A stretch of 8,826 nt of DNA from Dehalococcoidia bacterium (lineage in GTDB: Bacteria; Chloroflexota; Dehalococcoidia; E44-bin15; DAOWNJ01), in NCBI GenBank assembly GCA_030642645.1, contig DAOWNJ010000031.1:1-8826 (forward strand). The letters run 5' to 3'. How positions within the stretch are numbered: the first letter of the stretch is position 1; the number at the start of each line of letters is the position of its first letter. Under the pieces are notes generated by a model, which saw only the letters and a program-made list of their open reading frames with translations, ran no database searches and was not told where the DNA came from. This document shows positions 1-6,751 of the stretch, one piece after another. A program made the translations under genes and the position numbers.

Positions 1-87
1 AGATGGAGGCTCTTCCAATATATCCACTATGGCCCCTTCAACATAGAATGGCTTCTTTCCAAAGCCCTACCTCCTTATTGGTATTGA
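1..87 (+). CDS. possible C-terminal fragment of an unidentified protein
   Basis: Frame 1 of the plus strand is open from the window edge to a TGA at 85-87 and encodes 28 residues ending GPFNIEWLLSKALPPYWY. The aromatic-rich string with a YGP...EWL pattern looks more protein-like than the other two plus frames, which give low-complexity peptides. The tail loosely recalls the C-terminus of some DUF418-type membrane proteins, but it is too short to assign. It could be chance reading. The AT-richer sequence resembles the right flank rather than the operon. Confidence 0.3.
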   Translation, partial: RWRLFQYIHYGPFNIEWLLSKALPPYWY

Positions 88-170
88 TCCTTAGCCTATT
101 CCCCACTTAGGTGATAAATATACCACAACAATCTTGGGGTGGCAAGACTATAACCCACTGGCATGGAGAA

Positions 171-199
171 TGGACACAGCCACTAATTTAATATATCAT
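171..199 (+). promoter_or_regulatory. candidate sigma70-type promoter of tRNA-Ala
   Basis: TGGACA at 171-176 (5 of 6 to TTGACA) and TATCAT at 194-199 (5 of 6 to TATAAT) are separated by exactly 17 nt. The pair sits directly upstream of the tRNA in an AT-rich stretch. The predicted start of transcription falls at about 205-206, which would leave almost no 5' leader for RNase P to remove. That is unusual, so the tRNA may instead be transcribed from further upstream. Confidence 0.4.
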
Positions 200-277
200 A
201 AAAAGGGGCTGTAGCTCAATAGGGAGAGCGCCGCCTTTGCACGGCGGAGGTCAGGGGTTCGAATCCCCTCAGCTCCA
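200..277 (-). terminator. possible operon terminator formed by antisense tRNA plus U-tract
   Basis: Read on the minus strand, the transcript leaving the last operon gene (stop at 287-285) runs straight through the complement of tRNA-Ala. That complement keeps the cloverleaf pairing potential with a GC-rich acceptor stem and is followed at once by five U residues (204-200). A strong stem followed by a U-run resembles an intrinsic terminator. No other minus-strand hairpin with a U-tract is visible after the operon. The loop between the stem halves is unusually large, so this is a weak inference. Confidence 0.25.
205..277 (+). tRNA. tRNA-Ala (anticodon UGC)
   Basis: The 73 nt fold into a full cloverleaf. 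The acceptor stem pairs GGGGCTG (205-211) with CAGCTCC (270-276), including the G3:U70 wobble that is the main identity element for alanyl-tRNA synthetase. The D-arm stems are GCTC and GAGC, and the anticodon stem is CCGCC/GGCGG. The loop TTTGCAC carries anticodon TGC at 238-240. The T-arm AGGGG-TTCGAAT-CCCCT is canonical and the discriminator base is A277. CCA is not encoded (TGT follows), so it must be added by the CCA-adding enzyme. The acceptor stem and D-arm look bacterial. The gene faces the operon end-on: the stop codon of the last operon gene lies 7 nt beyond the tRNA on the opposite strand. Confidence 0.97.
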
Positions 278-284
278 TGTTTCT

Positions 285-1541
285 TTAGCTGGCGCGCTCC
301 TTTTCCAGCTCCAGGATGGCCACCAGTCCGTGTCCACAGCCCATTCCCCTCTGAAGACCCATCTCCAGCTCCCTGAGGGCATAGCCGAGACCGGGCTCGA
401 TTATGCTGGCACGGACATCCCCCATCTCGGAGCGGTGGGTTGTGGCGATGAGCCGTCGCATTTCAGCCATGGCCATTCTCAAGGCCCGAGGATGATGCCG
501 TTCTACCTCAGGCTGAGGAGAGGCCTTTCTCGCATCATAGTGGCGAAGGAGGGCAATGACATATCCCACCAGCGCATTCCAGGAGCTCCCAAACATGCGG
601 TAGAACTCGTTTACGGCATGGAAGCCATCCTTGGGAACATAGCTCACCAAAAGGCCTTCGAGGTCGGTTCGTATGCTGGGCTCGAAAAGGGAGTTGACCC
701 GTTGCCGGAGCGGCTGGGCATGGGGATTGTAGTCTCTGGTATCTATGTGGCGGCCTACCAGCACCGAGCGGTCGAAAAGCTTCCTCATCCTAATATTGAC
801 CCCTGACTGCCGCCTTGCGCTATTGATGATGGCGAGGACCTCTCGACGGGAGAGAAGGGCTAGATCGAGGGAGCTAAGCTCCCGGTGCTTCCTCTCCTCC
901 TCGGGGTAGATATAGGAGATCAGGTAGTCCATCCATTGCTCCTGGTCCAGGTCATTGCTCCACAGTGTTTGCCACTCGTAGGAGTAGCGGCCGAGCCAAT
1001 CGCAGACGATGAGGGAACCATTTCGACCATTTTGAGCTAGCTTGGTCAGCAGCCGGGCATTCTGCTTGAGCCTGTTATGGGAGAGGGTCCCATAGGAGGC
1101 GAGGCAGATGTCGTATGGCTCCTCACTATCCAGGTCGAGTTCGTTGAAGTTGCCCTCGACGAATACCATGTTCGGGTTGCGGCCATAGATGGCCTCGGCC
1201 TGTGCTATGAGTCCCGGGTTGAGGTCGATCCCTTTATAGAACTCCAGGAGCCCTGGCTCGATGGCAGTGTTGGCATGGTTGGATAGCCCCGCCTCCCCCC
1301 GCTTCATCCCTATAAGAAGCTCATAGCCATCGCCGCTGCCGCAGCCCAGGTCCAGGATGCGGAGCCCCTCCCTCATCTTTCTCTTCCGGTCTACCATCCT
1401 ATCCAGATAGGGTTGGATGAAGAGTCGCATCACCTCATCCTCCCAGAGCCGCCTCACATTGTCGTACTTACCAAGGAGACCAGTGACCTTCTCGTACTGG
1501 CCACTCTTTACCGCTTCGTTATAGGCAGACCTCTCGTGCAT
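285..1541 (-). CDS. class I SAM-dependent methyltransferase with long unknown C-terminal region
   Basis: The 418-residue product has a Rossmann-type SAM-binding motif I, ILDLGCGSGDG, at about residues 62-72. An acidic motif II follows (KGIDLNP, D106), then a strand-IV segment CLASYGTLSH near 146-155. The methyl acceptor is not evident. Residues from about 215 to the end, roughly half the protein, match no domain I recognise and are rich in Arg and Glu. The ATG at 1541 is preferred because GAGGTGG lies just upstream. A GTG at 1553, which overlaps the corrinoid gene stop by 4 nt, would add four residues. It is the last gene of the operon, 8 nt after the corrinoid protein gene, so it is presumably co-translated. 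It may methylate a product or precursor of the demethylation pathway, but that is inference. The stop is TAA at 287-285, and a 6-bp inverted repeat AGCTGG/CCAGCT (287-310) spans the gene end. Confidence 0.85.
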   Translation of the reverse strand: MHERSAYNEAVKSGQYEKVTGLLGKYDNVRRLWEDEVMRLFIQPYLDRMVDRKRKMREGLRILDLGCGSGDGYELLIGMKRGEAGLSNHANTAIEPGLLEFYKGIDLNPGLIAQAEAIYGRNPNMVFVEGNFNELDLDSEEPYDICLASYGTLSHNRLKQNARLLTKLAQNGRNGSLIVCDWLGRYSYEWQTLWSNDLDQEQWMDYLISYIYPEEERKHRELSSLDLALLSRREVLAIINSARRQSGVNIRMRKLFDRSVLVGRHIDTRDYNPHAQPLRQRVNSLFEPSIRTDLEGLLVSYVPKDGFHAVNEFYRMFGSSWNALVGYVIALLRHYDARKASPQPEVERHHPRALRMAMAEMRRLIATTHRSEMGDVRASIIEPGLGYALRELEMGLQRGMGCGHGLVAILELEKERAS

Positions 1542-1549
1542 AACCCACC

Positions 1550-2236
1550 TCACGACCTTTGCTTTAGTTCCTCCACCACCCTTACCGCCTGGAAGGCATC
1601 GGCGCCGTAGCCATCGGCCCCTATCTCAGCGGCAAATTCTGCTGATGTCGGGGCGCCGCCAATGATCACCTTGACCTTGTCCCTGAGTCCGGCCTCGGCC
1701 AGGCTTTCGATGGTCTCCTTCATCGCCATCATGGTGGTGGTCAGGAGCGCCGAAAGGCCAATGAAGTCGGGTTTCTCCTCTGTGACTATAGCCACGATCC
1801 GCTCCGGGGTGACATCGGCACCCATGTCGTTCACCTCGTAGCCAGCTCCCTTGAGGATGATGGACACGATGTTCTTGCCTATATCGTGTAGATCGCCCTT
1901 GACCGTGGCCATTATTACCTTCCCCTTGGTGGCCATGCCCGATTTGGCCAGATGAGGTGCCAGGATGTCCATGGCTTCCCCCACCGTCTCCGCTGAGGCC
2001 AGCATATCGGGGATGAAGTAGTCCTTGGCCTCAAACCTCTCCCCCACTATACTCATCGCCTCGGTCAGCCCTTCTGTCACCATACGCCTGGGGTCAGTGC
2101 CCATATCCAGCGCTTGCTGGACAAGCTCCTTCACCCCAGGCTGGCCTACCATCCCTCCATCGAAGCCCTCGTCCTCCTTATCCATCCGTCCCTGGATCAC
2201 ATTCTGCTTTATTTGCTCTATGATGTCATCGGTCAT
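1550..2236 (-). CDS. corrinoid protein of a methyltransferase system (MtbC/MttC/MtgC type)
   Basis: This 228-residue protein carries the cobamide whose cobalt receives and passes on the methyl group. It has the usual two parts. A helical cap includes VGERFEAKDYFIPDMLASAE at about 64-83. A Rossmann cobalamin-binding domain has the base-off/His-on motif DLHDIG (D115, H117 as lower cobalt ligand, G120), then SALLTTTM (162-169) and GGAP (193-196). Length is normal for the family apart from a Gly- and acid-rich insertion at about 17-33 near the N-terminus. The ATG at 2236 is chosen because GAGGG stands 5 nt ahead of it, one nt after the stop of the upstream methyltransferase. A GTG at 2248 would overlap that gene. 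It is the only corrinoid protein in the window, so both MttB-like enzymes and the MeTr probably share it. Confidence 0.95.
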   Translation of the reverse strand: MTDDIIEQIKQNVIQGRMDKEDEGFDGGMVGQPGVKELVQQALDMGTDPRRMVTEGLTEAMSIVGERFEAKDYFIPDMLASAETVGEAMDILAPHLAKSGMATKGKVIMATVKGDLHDIGKNIVSIILKGAGYEVNDMGADVTPERIVAIVTEEKPDFIGLSALLTTTMMAMKETIESLAEAGLRDKVKVIIGGAPTSAEFAAEIGADGYGADAFQAVRVVEELKQRS

Positions 2237-2237
2237 A

Positions 2238-3770
2238 TTATCCCTCACGGTATGTATTCAGTCTGGGCAGTAGCCCGGGAACCTCTCTAAATATCCTCTC
2301 GCTGGTCTCAGGTGGAATGTGCTCCACCGGACGCTTGAGCAGCTCCTGCATCCTCTCATGAGCCCGGATAAAGACATCGTCGGTCACCTTGTCGCCCTCG
2401 AATGGGTAGGGCAGTGTCACCTCGCCGGAGCGCAGCTTGGGTCGAATGTAGCGCACAAAGAGCTTGTTTGGGGTGGTCATCACCTGCCGTATCTGCTCCA
2501 GGGATGCGGCGACCTCCACTTCGTCCACCTTAGGTGCCCGGAGAAGGGATTTCACCATGCCGATGTGAGCATCGTCCACTACCGCCTGGACCGGGCAGAA
2601 GGTGGCGGTCTTGTCCAGCAGGCCGAAGGCATAGTGGATGTATTGAGCGCCGCAGAGGGCGATAACTATCTGGGAGAAGAGCCTCTCCACTGTGGCCTGA
2701 ATGCCGGGGACCTTGACATCGGCGACCCCCGCCGTGGAGTAGCAGGGAAGGCCGTAGAAGCGGGCCATCTGGACGCAGTCGATATTGTAATTGTTGAACT
2801 CGGGGACGCCATAGGTGTCGGCAAGGTCATCCAGCCCCGCCCTGGTGGGCACACTTCCATAGATGACACTGGCCCCTGGGCTCACTAACTGGCTCAGGGT
2901 TATGCCGCCGAGGATCTCGGCATTTATCTGGGCCACCATGCCATCCTCTTTGATGGGAGCGGTTGACCCTCCCTGGGGAGAGGACGAGATGACCAGCGGC
3001 ACCCCCCTTCTTGTTATCTCGATGCATTTCTGGGTGGTGTCGTCCACCAGTTGAAGGGGGCTCTTGAAGACGCAGGTGATGAACGAGATCAGGGGGTTAC
3101 GCCTGAGCTCCTCCTTGCCACCAGCGATGAGCTCCGCCATCCGGACCACTTCATCGAGCTTGTCCAGGCTGGTCAAGCCCGCCATGATGTGCTTTGTCAT
3201 ATTATTAAGGCATGCGAAGAACTTGTTGACATCCTTGTTTTCCTCGGTGATGTCCTCGTCCTGGATATTCACAGGGCGTATGAATCCGTCGAGGTTGTCC
3301 AGGTGCTCACCGAGGCGGGCGGCAGCACAGAGGTCGGCCAGCATCCCCCGCCGCGGATGAAATGTAGCCAGTTTGATCTCAACGCTTCCATCCGACTTGC
3401 TTACAAAGCTCTCCACCCTCATATCCAGCCAGATGTTGGTCTCCGACCCGCTGGCAAAATAGACCCGTGGCTCACTTCCATCCAGGATAAGGCTGTTCTC
3501 CTCACTCCTCGCCCCCAGCTTGACCACCTTTGGGGTCGTCTCCAGGGCACCCAGGACGAGCGCCTCCGGGATGCTCACCTGCCAGCACCCGGACGATGGG
3601 AGGGCGTTGACCTTGGCCCCGAAGCTGGAGAAAATGTCTGCCGCCTCCTTGTTGTAGCACATGATGCCGGGACGAGTCAGGATCTCCATAGAGGCGTTAT
3701 GGATACGCTCCATCTGGTCCTTGCTGAGCCTCTCGTATATCCTGTGGACCAGGACGCCCTCTCTCGGCAT
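2238..3770 (-). CDS. MttB-family (trimethylamine methyltransferase-like, non-Pyl) corrinoid methyltransferase B
   Basis: The 510 residues align by eye with the MttB superfamily (COG5598 type), a TIM-barrel family that moves methyl from tertiary or quaternary amines to a corrinoid protein. Family-like segments include KHIMAG (193-198), VVRMAELIAGG (208-218), INAEILGGITLSQLVSPG (282-299), YSTAGVADVKVPG (344-356) and IHYAFGLLD (378-386). The reading frame has no in-frame amber codon, so it belongs with the non-pyrrolysine members such as the glycine-betaine enzyme MtgB, not true trimethylamine MttB. It differs strongly from the other MttB-like gene in this operon. It has a longer N-terminal region, and the C-terminal GHF...HT..H stretch seen in that protein is replaced by NKLFVRYIRPKL. 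The ATG at 3770 has AGGAG 6 nt upstream and lies 3 nt after the MeTr stop. The substrate is unknown. Confidence 0.9.
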   Translation of the reverse strand: MPREGVLVHRIYERLSKDQMERIHNASMEILTRPGIMCYNKEAADIFSSFGAKVNALPSSGCWQVSIPEALVLGALETTPKVVKLGARSEENSLILDGSEPRVYFASGSETNIWLDMRVESFVSKSDGSVEIKLATFHPRRGMLADLCAAARLGEHLDNLDGFIRPVNIQDEDITEENKDVNKFFACLNNMTKHIMAGLTSLDKLDEVVRMAELIAGGKEELRRNPLISFITCVFKSPLQLVDDTTQKCIEITRRGVPLVISSSPQGGSTAPIKEDGMVAQINAEILGGITLSQLVSPGASVIYGSVPTRAGLDDLADTYGVPEFNNYNIDCVQMARFYGLPCYSTAGVADVKVPGIQATVERLFSQIVIALCGAQYIHYAFGLLDKTATFCPVQAVVDDAHIGMVKSLLRAPKVDEVEVAASLEQIRQVMTTPNKLFVRYIRPKLRSGEVTLPYPFEGDKVTDDVFIRAHERMQELLKRPVEHIPPETSERIFREVPGLLPRLNTYREG

Positions 3771-3773
3771 GGC

Positions 3774-4580
3774 CTACTCCTTTATCCTGCCTTTCCGGTA
3801 TTCCTTTAGGTATCCCTTGCAGAAAGGGTCTCTCCCCAGAACCACCTGTGCCGCCTTCACGAGTGCCATCAGTCTCTCGTCCAGAGGGTCAAGGATGACC
3901 GAGTCCACGCCCAGTTGCATGGCCATCATGAGGAGCGCCCGATTTATCACGCCCCTAAGCGGCAGGCCGTAGGAAGCATTGCTCAAGCCGAGGGTGGTCC
4001 TGGCCTGGGGATAGCGGGCCTTGATCTCGGCCAGCGTCCTCAGGGTAACCATTCCCTGGTCGGTATCCACGGAAAGGGGAAGGACCAGGGGGTCGATAAA
4101 TATACTCTCCAGGGGGATGCCACAGGCTGAAGCCTGCTCCAGGATGCGATCGCATGCCCTGAGCCGCCCATCCACATCCTTGGGGATGCCACTATCGTCC
4201 ATAGCCAGGGCGATTAGATAGGCCTGGTGCTCCAGTGCCAGGGGCAGGAGGGCCTTGAGCTTTCCGTCCTCAGCGTTTACCGAGTTGATAATGGCAGCAT
4301 TTCCCCGATAATGTGCCAGCGCTGCCTTTATCGCCTGGGGGTCGGAGCTATCTATGGATAGAGGCACATCAGTCGCCGCCCGGACCATGTCGATGACCCA
4401 CTTGATGTCCTCTGCCTCCTGCTCGGAGCCTGGCCCCCTTCCGGCGTTCACATCCAGATAGTTGGCCCCGGCTGAAACCTGCTGGCGGGCCAGCTCCTGC
4501 AGGAATTGGGCATTCCTATTGCCTATAGCCTCGGCCACCCGCTTGCTGGTGGCGTTTATCCTCTCACCGATTATGAGCAT
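3774..4580 (-). CDS. methyltetrahydrofolate:corrinoid methyltransferase (MeTr, pterin-binding TIM barrel)
   Basis: The 268-residue protein matches the AcsE/MtgA family over its full length. It begins MLIIGERIN, then DVNAG (43-47), SIDSS (75-79), AIINSVNAED (96-105), IDPLVLPLS (162-170) and LGLSNASYG (197-205). D77, N99, D163 and N201 correspond to the pterin and catalytic residues D75, N96, D160 and N199 of Moorella MeTr. In amine-demethylating operons this enzyme takes methyl from the methylated corrinoid protein and gives it to tetrahydrofolate, feeding the methyl branch of the Wood-Ljungdahl pathway or methyl oxidation. The reverse direction is chemically possible. The ATG at 4580 has GAGG 4 nt upstream. 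The gene sits between the two MttB-like genes with gaps of 6 and 3 nt. The short length rules out a full MetH, and DHPS is unlikely given the GLSN motif and context. Confidence 0.93.
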   Translation of the reverse strand: MLIIGERINATSKRVAEAIGNRNAQFLQELARQQVSAGANYLDVNAGRGPGSEQEAEDIKWVIDMVRAATDVPLSIDSSDPQAIKAALAHYRGNAAIINSVNAEDGKLKALLPLALEHQAYLIALAMDDSGIPKDVDGRLRACDRILEQASACGIPLESIFIDPLVLPLSVDTDQGMVTLRTLAEIKARYPQARTTLGLSNASYGLPLRGVINRALLMMAMQLGVDSVILDPLDERLMALVKAAQVVLGRDPFCKGYLKEYRKGRIKE

Positions 4581-4586
4581 AAAACC

Positions 4587-6020
4587 TCAATATATGATCC
4601 CCTGTATCTCCTCCAGTATCCCTTTCCTTACCTCTTCCGGAAGGCGGTAGCCTGGGGCGAAGAGTATCTCACGAACCCTCTCCCTAGCCCTGGCGCCGGT
4701 GTCCTTTTTGCCATCTGCCTCCCAGACCTCGAAGTTCTCCCTCTCGCTCAGGGTGGGATGGTATTGCTCGGTGCGCATGTGCTTTCTGGTATGCCTCGAT
4801 GAGACGAAGTGGCCCGCCGGCCCGACCTGCTTTATCACGTCGAAGGCCAGCGTTTCCTCGTCCACCCTTATCCCCTCCACTGCCCGCATCACCATGCCGA
4901 TGATCTCGTTGTCCACAACATATTTCTCATAGCTTACACTGAGAGCGAAGTCCAGAAGTCCAGCGGCATCGTGGATGAAGTTGGCCCCACCCAGGGCACA
5001 TAGAAGACCTGTAAGGGCCGACTCATAGCCGCACTGGGCATCGATGACCTTGGCATCGGACATGCCAGCGGTGGCGTAGTAAGGGAGGTGATAGAACTGG
5101 GCCATCTGGGCGCTGGCGGCATTGAGGAGTCCCATCTCGATGGGGCCACTCAGGTATTTCAGGTCGCGAAGGTCAGTAGTGGTGGCCACAGAGCCGTAGA
5201 GCACCGGTGTGCCCGGGTTCACCAGTTGAGTGAGGCATACCCCGGAGAGGGAATCCGCATTCTGGACCACCAAGTTGCCAGCAAGGGTCACTGGAGAGGT
5301 GGCGCCACACAGGGGCTCAGCGGGGACCACAATCGGTATCCCTTCCTCGGCAATGGCCACAATCATGTCCCCATAGTTCCGGTCAATCTTCAGCGGGCTG
5401 ATGATGCATATTATCATGGAAATAATGGGCTCCTGTCGAAGCCTATCAGCAGAGCCGGCCACTATCTCCGCCATGCGGATCACCCTCCGGATGCCATCAA
5501 GGGTATAAACCCCTCCCATGATGTGTTTCGAGGTATTGTCCAGGCCGGCAAAAAAGCGGTTGACATCCACATTCTCCACCGCGACATCGCTGGGATAGGT
5601 GGGCAAGAGGAAGAAGTGGATATTTTCCAGACCATCGACGAGCTTTGCGATCTGCTTCAGGTCGTGGAGGGTGGCCCTCCGCCTTTCTCCCGATGAGGAG
5701 TCGATGACATTAAGGGCGGTGCCCCCGGTGCCAGCGTAAACCCGAGCCCCGCCCAGGGTTATGTTCTGCTCCGGCTGGCGACCATAGAGGGTAACCTCTG
5801 AAGGTGCACGGGCCAGAAGCTCCATGACCTTCTCTCGAGGCAGTCTCACTATGTGGTCATCGACCTCAGCACCGGCACCCCGGAAGAAGGCGAGCGCCTT
5901 ATCTGAATTGACCTGAAAGCCCACCTCCTCAAACACCCTCATCGAGGTGTCGTGGATCTGGGCTATATCATCCTCAGACAGCAGCTTGTAGCTGCCACCT
6001 AAAAGTCCCTTCTTGGCCAT
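4587..6020 (-). CDS. MttB-family (trimethylamine methyltransferase-like, non-Pyl) corrinoid methyltransferase A
   Basis: The 477-residue protein is of normal MttB-superfamily length. Family-like segments are VNRFFAGLDNTSKHIMGG (153-170), VIRMAEIVAGS (180-190), LSGVCLTQLVNPGTPVLYGS (258-277), YATAGMSDAKVIDAQ (315-329), LGGANFIHDAAGLLD (343-357) and GPAGHFVSSRHTRKHMR (400-416). There is no in-frame amber, so no pyrrolysine is used. The protein therefore groups with the MtgB/MtpB/MtcB-like demethylases of betaines. It would methylate the corrinoid protein encoded downstream from an unidentified N-methylated compound. The start is secure: GGAGGTGAT runs into the ATG at 6020. That ribosome binding site is built from the last two Arg codons and the stop of the preceding gene, which lies 1 nt upstream, pointing to tight translational coupling. 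Confidence 0.92.
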   Translation of the reverse strand: MAKKGLLGGSYKLLSEDDIAQIHDTSMRVFEEVGFQVNSDKALAFFRGAGAEVDDHIVRLPREKVMELLARAPSEVTLYGRQPEQNITLGGARVYAGTGGTALNVIDSSSGERRRATLHDLKQIAKLVDGLENIHFFLLPTYPSDVAVENVDVNRFFAGLDNTSKHIMGGVYTLDGIRRVIRMAEIVAGSADRLRQEPIISMIICIISPLKIDRNYGDMIVAIAEEGIPIVVPAEPLCGATSPVTLAGNLVVQNADSLSGVCLTQLVNPGTPVLYGSVATTTDLRDLKYLSGPIEMGLLNAASAQMAQFYHLPYYATAGMSDAKVIDAQCGYESALTGLLCALGGANFIHDAAGLLDFALSVSYEKYVVDNEIIGMVMRAVEGIRVDEETLAFDVIKQVGPAGHFVSSRHTRKHMRTEQYHPTLSERENFEVWEADGKKDTGARARERVREILFAPGYRLPEEVRKGILEEIQGIIY

Positions 6021-6021
6021 A

Positions 6022-6699
6022 TCACCTCCGGCTTGGGCAGTTCCTCTTCGTGCAGAAGCGGCAGGGCGAATGCCTTATTATCTTATTATCAGCCCTTCCT
6101 ATACCTATGATGCCGGAGACCGACTTGCGAGGCACCATCAGGCATTCCTCGGTGAGGCTCACCGTCAGCGGAGCTGAGTCCATAGCTTGAAACAGGACCC
6201 GCTGCTGAGTGATGTCCCAGTCGCAATAACCAGGGCTGTATCGCAGTGTTATTACAGAGCCATCTGCCGCGGCAAGCTCGCTAAGCCTCTCCTCTAAATA
6301 ACAGGCCGTCTTTTCCGCCGCCCCCGACCCAAGGGCATCAAGCACTGTGGCTTTCAGTATCTTCCCATCACCCATAAGTTGCGCCACCCTATCCTCAAGG
6401 CCCTCCCCTATGGTGGTCATGAAGACGGAAACCTTGTGGCAGTTCGTGAGAACCCAACTCAAGACAGCGCTGGTTATTGTCAGGCCATCCTCCAGGATGA
6501 CCTGTGGTTCATGGACTCCCCTTATGTCCATGAGCTGGTAGAAGCAGGATGGCTGGATGAGCTGGTAGGCCTCGTCCATCTCCTCATCTATGAGCGATGA
6601 GATGGACGAATTTGGGCTGTGATCCTTCTGATAACCCAGGTGGTGGCATACCTCATCCTTATCTATCTCTATCTCGAAGTCCTTGATCGCCTCGACCAT
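6022..6699 (-). CDS. stand-alone MetH-activation-domain-like protein (SAM-dependent corrinoid reactivation)
   Basis: The 225-residue product resembles the C-terminal activation domain of cobalamin-dependent methionine synthase, which binds SAM and reductively remethylates inactive cob(II)alamin. It has RYSPGYCDWDITQQ (153-166), whose RxxxGY matches the SAM-binding RxxxGY of E. coli MetH (R1134...Y1139). It also has PRKSVSGIIGIG (190-201) and a C-terminal CxxCxxxxC (C213, C216, C221) that could hold a metal or Fe-S centre. Such stand-alone versions occur next to corrinoid methyltransferase genes and would replace the ATP-dependent RamA/RACo activators, none of which is in this window. The ATG at 6699 is preferred because AGGAGG lies 10 nt upstream. 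An in-frame ATG at 6723 lacks a ribosome binding site. The gap to the asparagine-synthetase-like gene is 52 nt, the largest in the operon, and its stop precedes the next ATG by 1 nt. Confidence 0.88.
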   Translation of the reverse strand: MVEAIKDFEIEIDKDEVCHHLGYQKDHSPNSSISSLIDEEMDEAYQLIQPSCFYQLMDIRGVHEPQVILEDGLTITSAVLSWVLTNCHKVSVFMTTIGEGLEDRVAQLMGDGKILKATVLDALGSGAAEKTACYLEERLSELAAADGSVITLRYSPGYCDWDITQQRVLFQAMDSAPLTVSLTEECLMVPRKSVSGIIGIGRADNKIIRHSPCRFCTKRNCPSRR

Positions 6700-6751
6700 G
6701 GAACCATTACCTCCTTTCCCCATCAGCCTGATTTATACAGTCTATACACGG

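Noticed and set aside
287..310. AGCTGG...CCAGCT hairpin as a terminator for the tRNA or the operon.
   Set aside because: The stem is only 6 bp and neither strand has a T-run after it; it may simply be part of the coding end.
237..806. 189-codon plus-strand ORF overlapping the tRNA, and other long plus-strand ORFs such as 3051-3809 and 5088-5696.
   Set aside because: They are shadows of the GC-rich minus-strand genes, with no family features and no supporting ribosome binding sites.
2238..6020. Pyrrolysine-containing trimethylamine methyltransferase.
   Set aside because: Neither MttB-like frame contains an in-frame TAG; both end at normal stops after full-length products.
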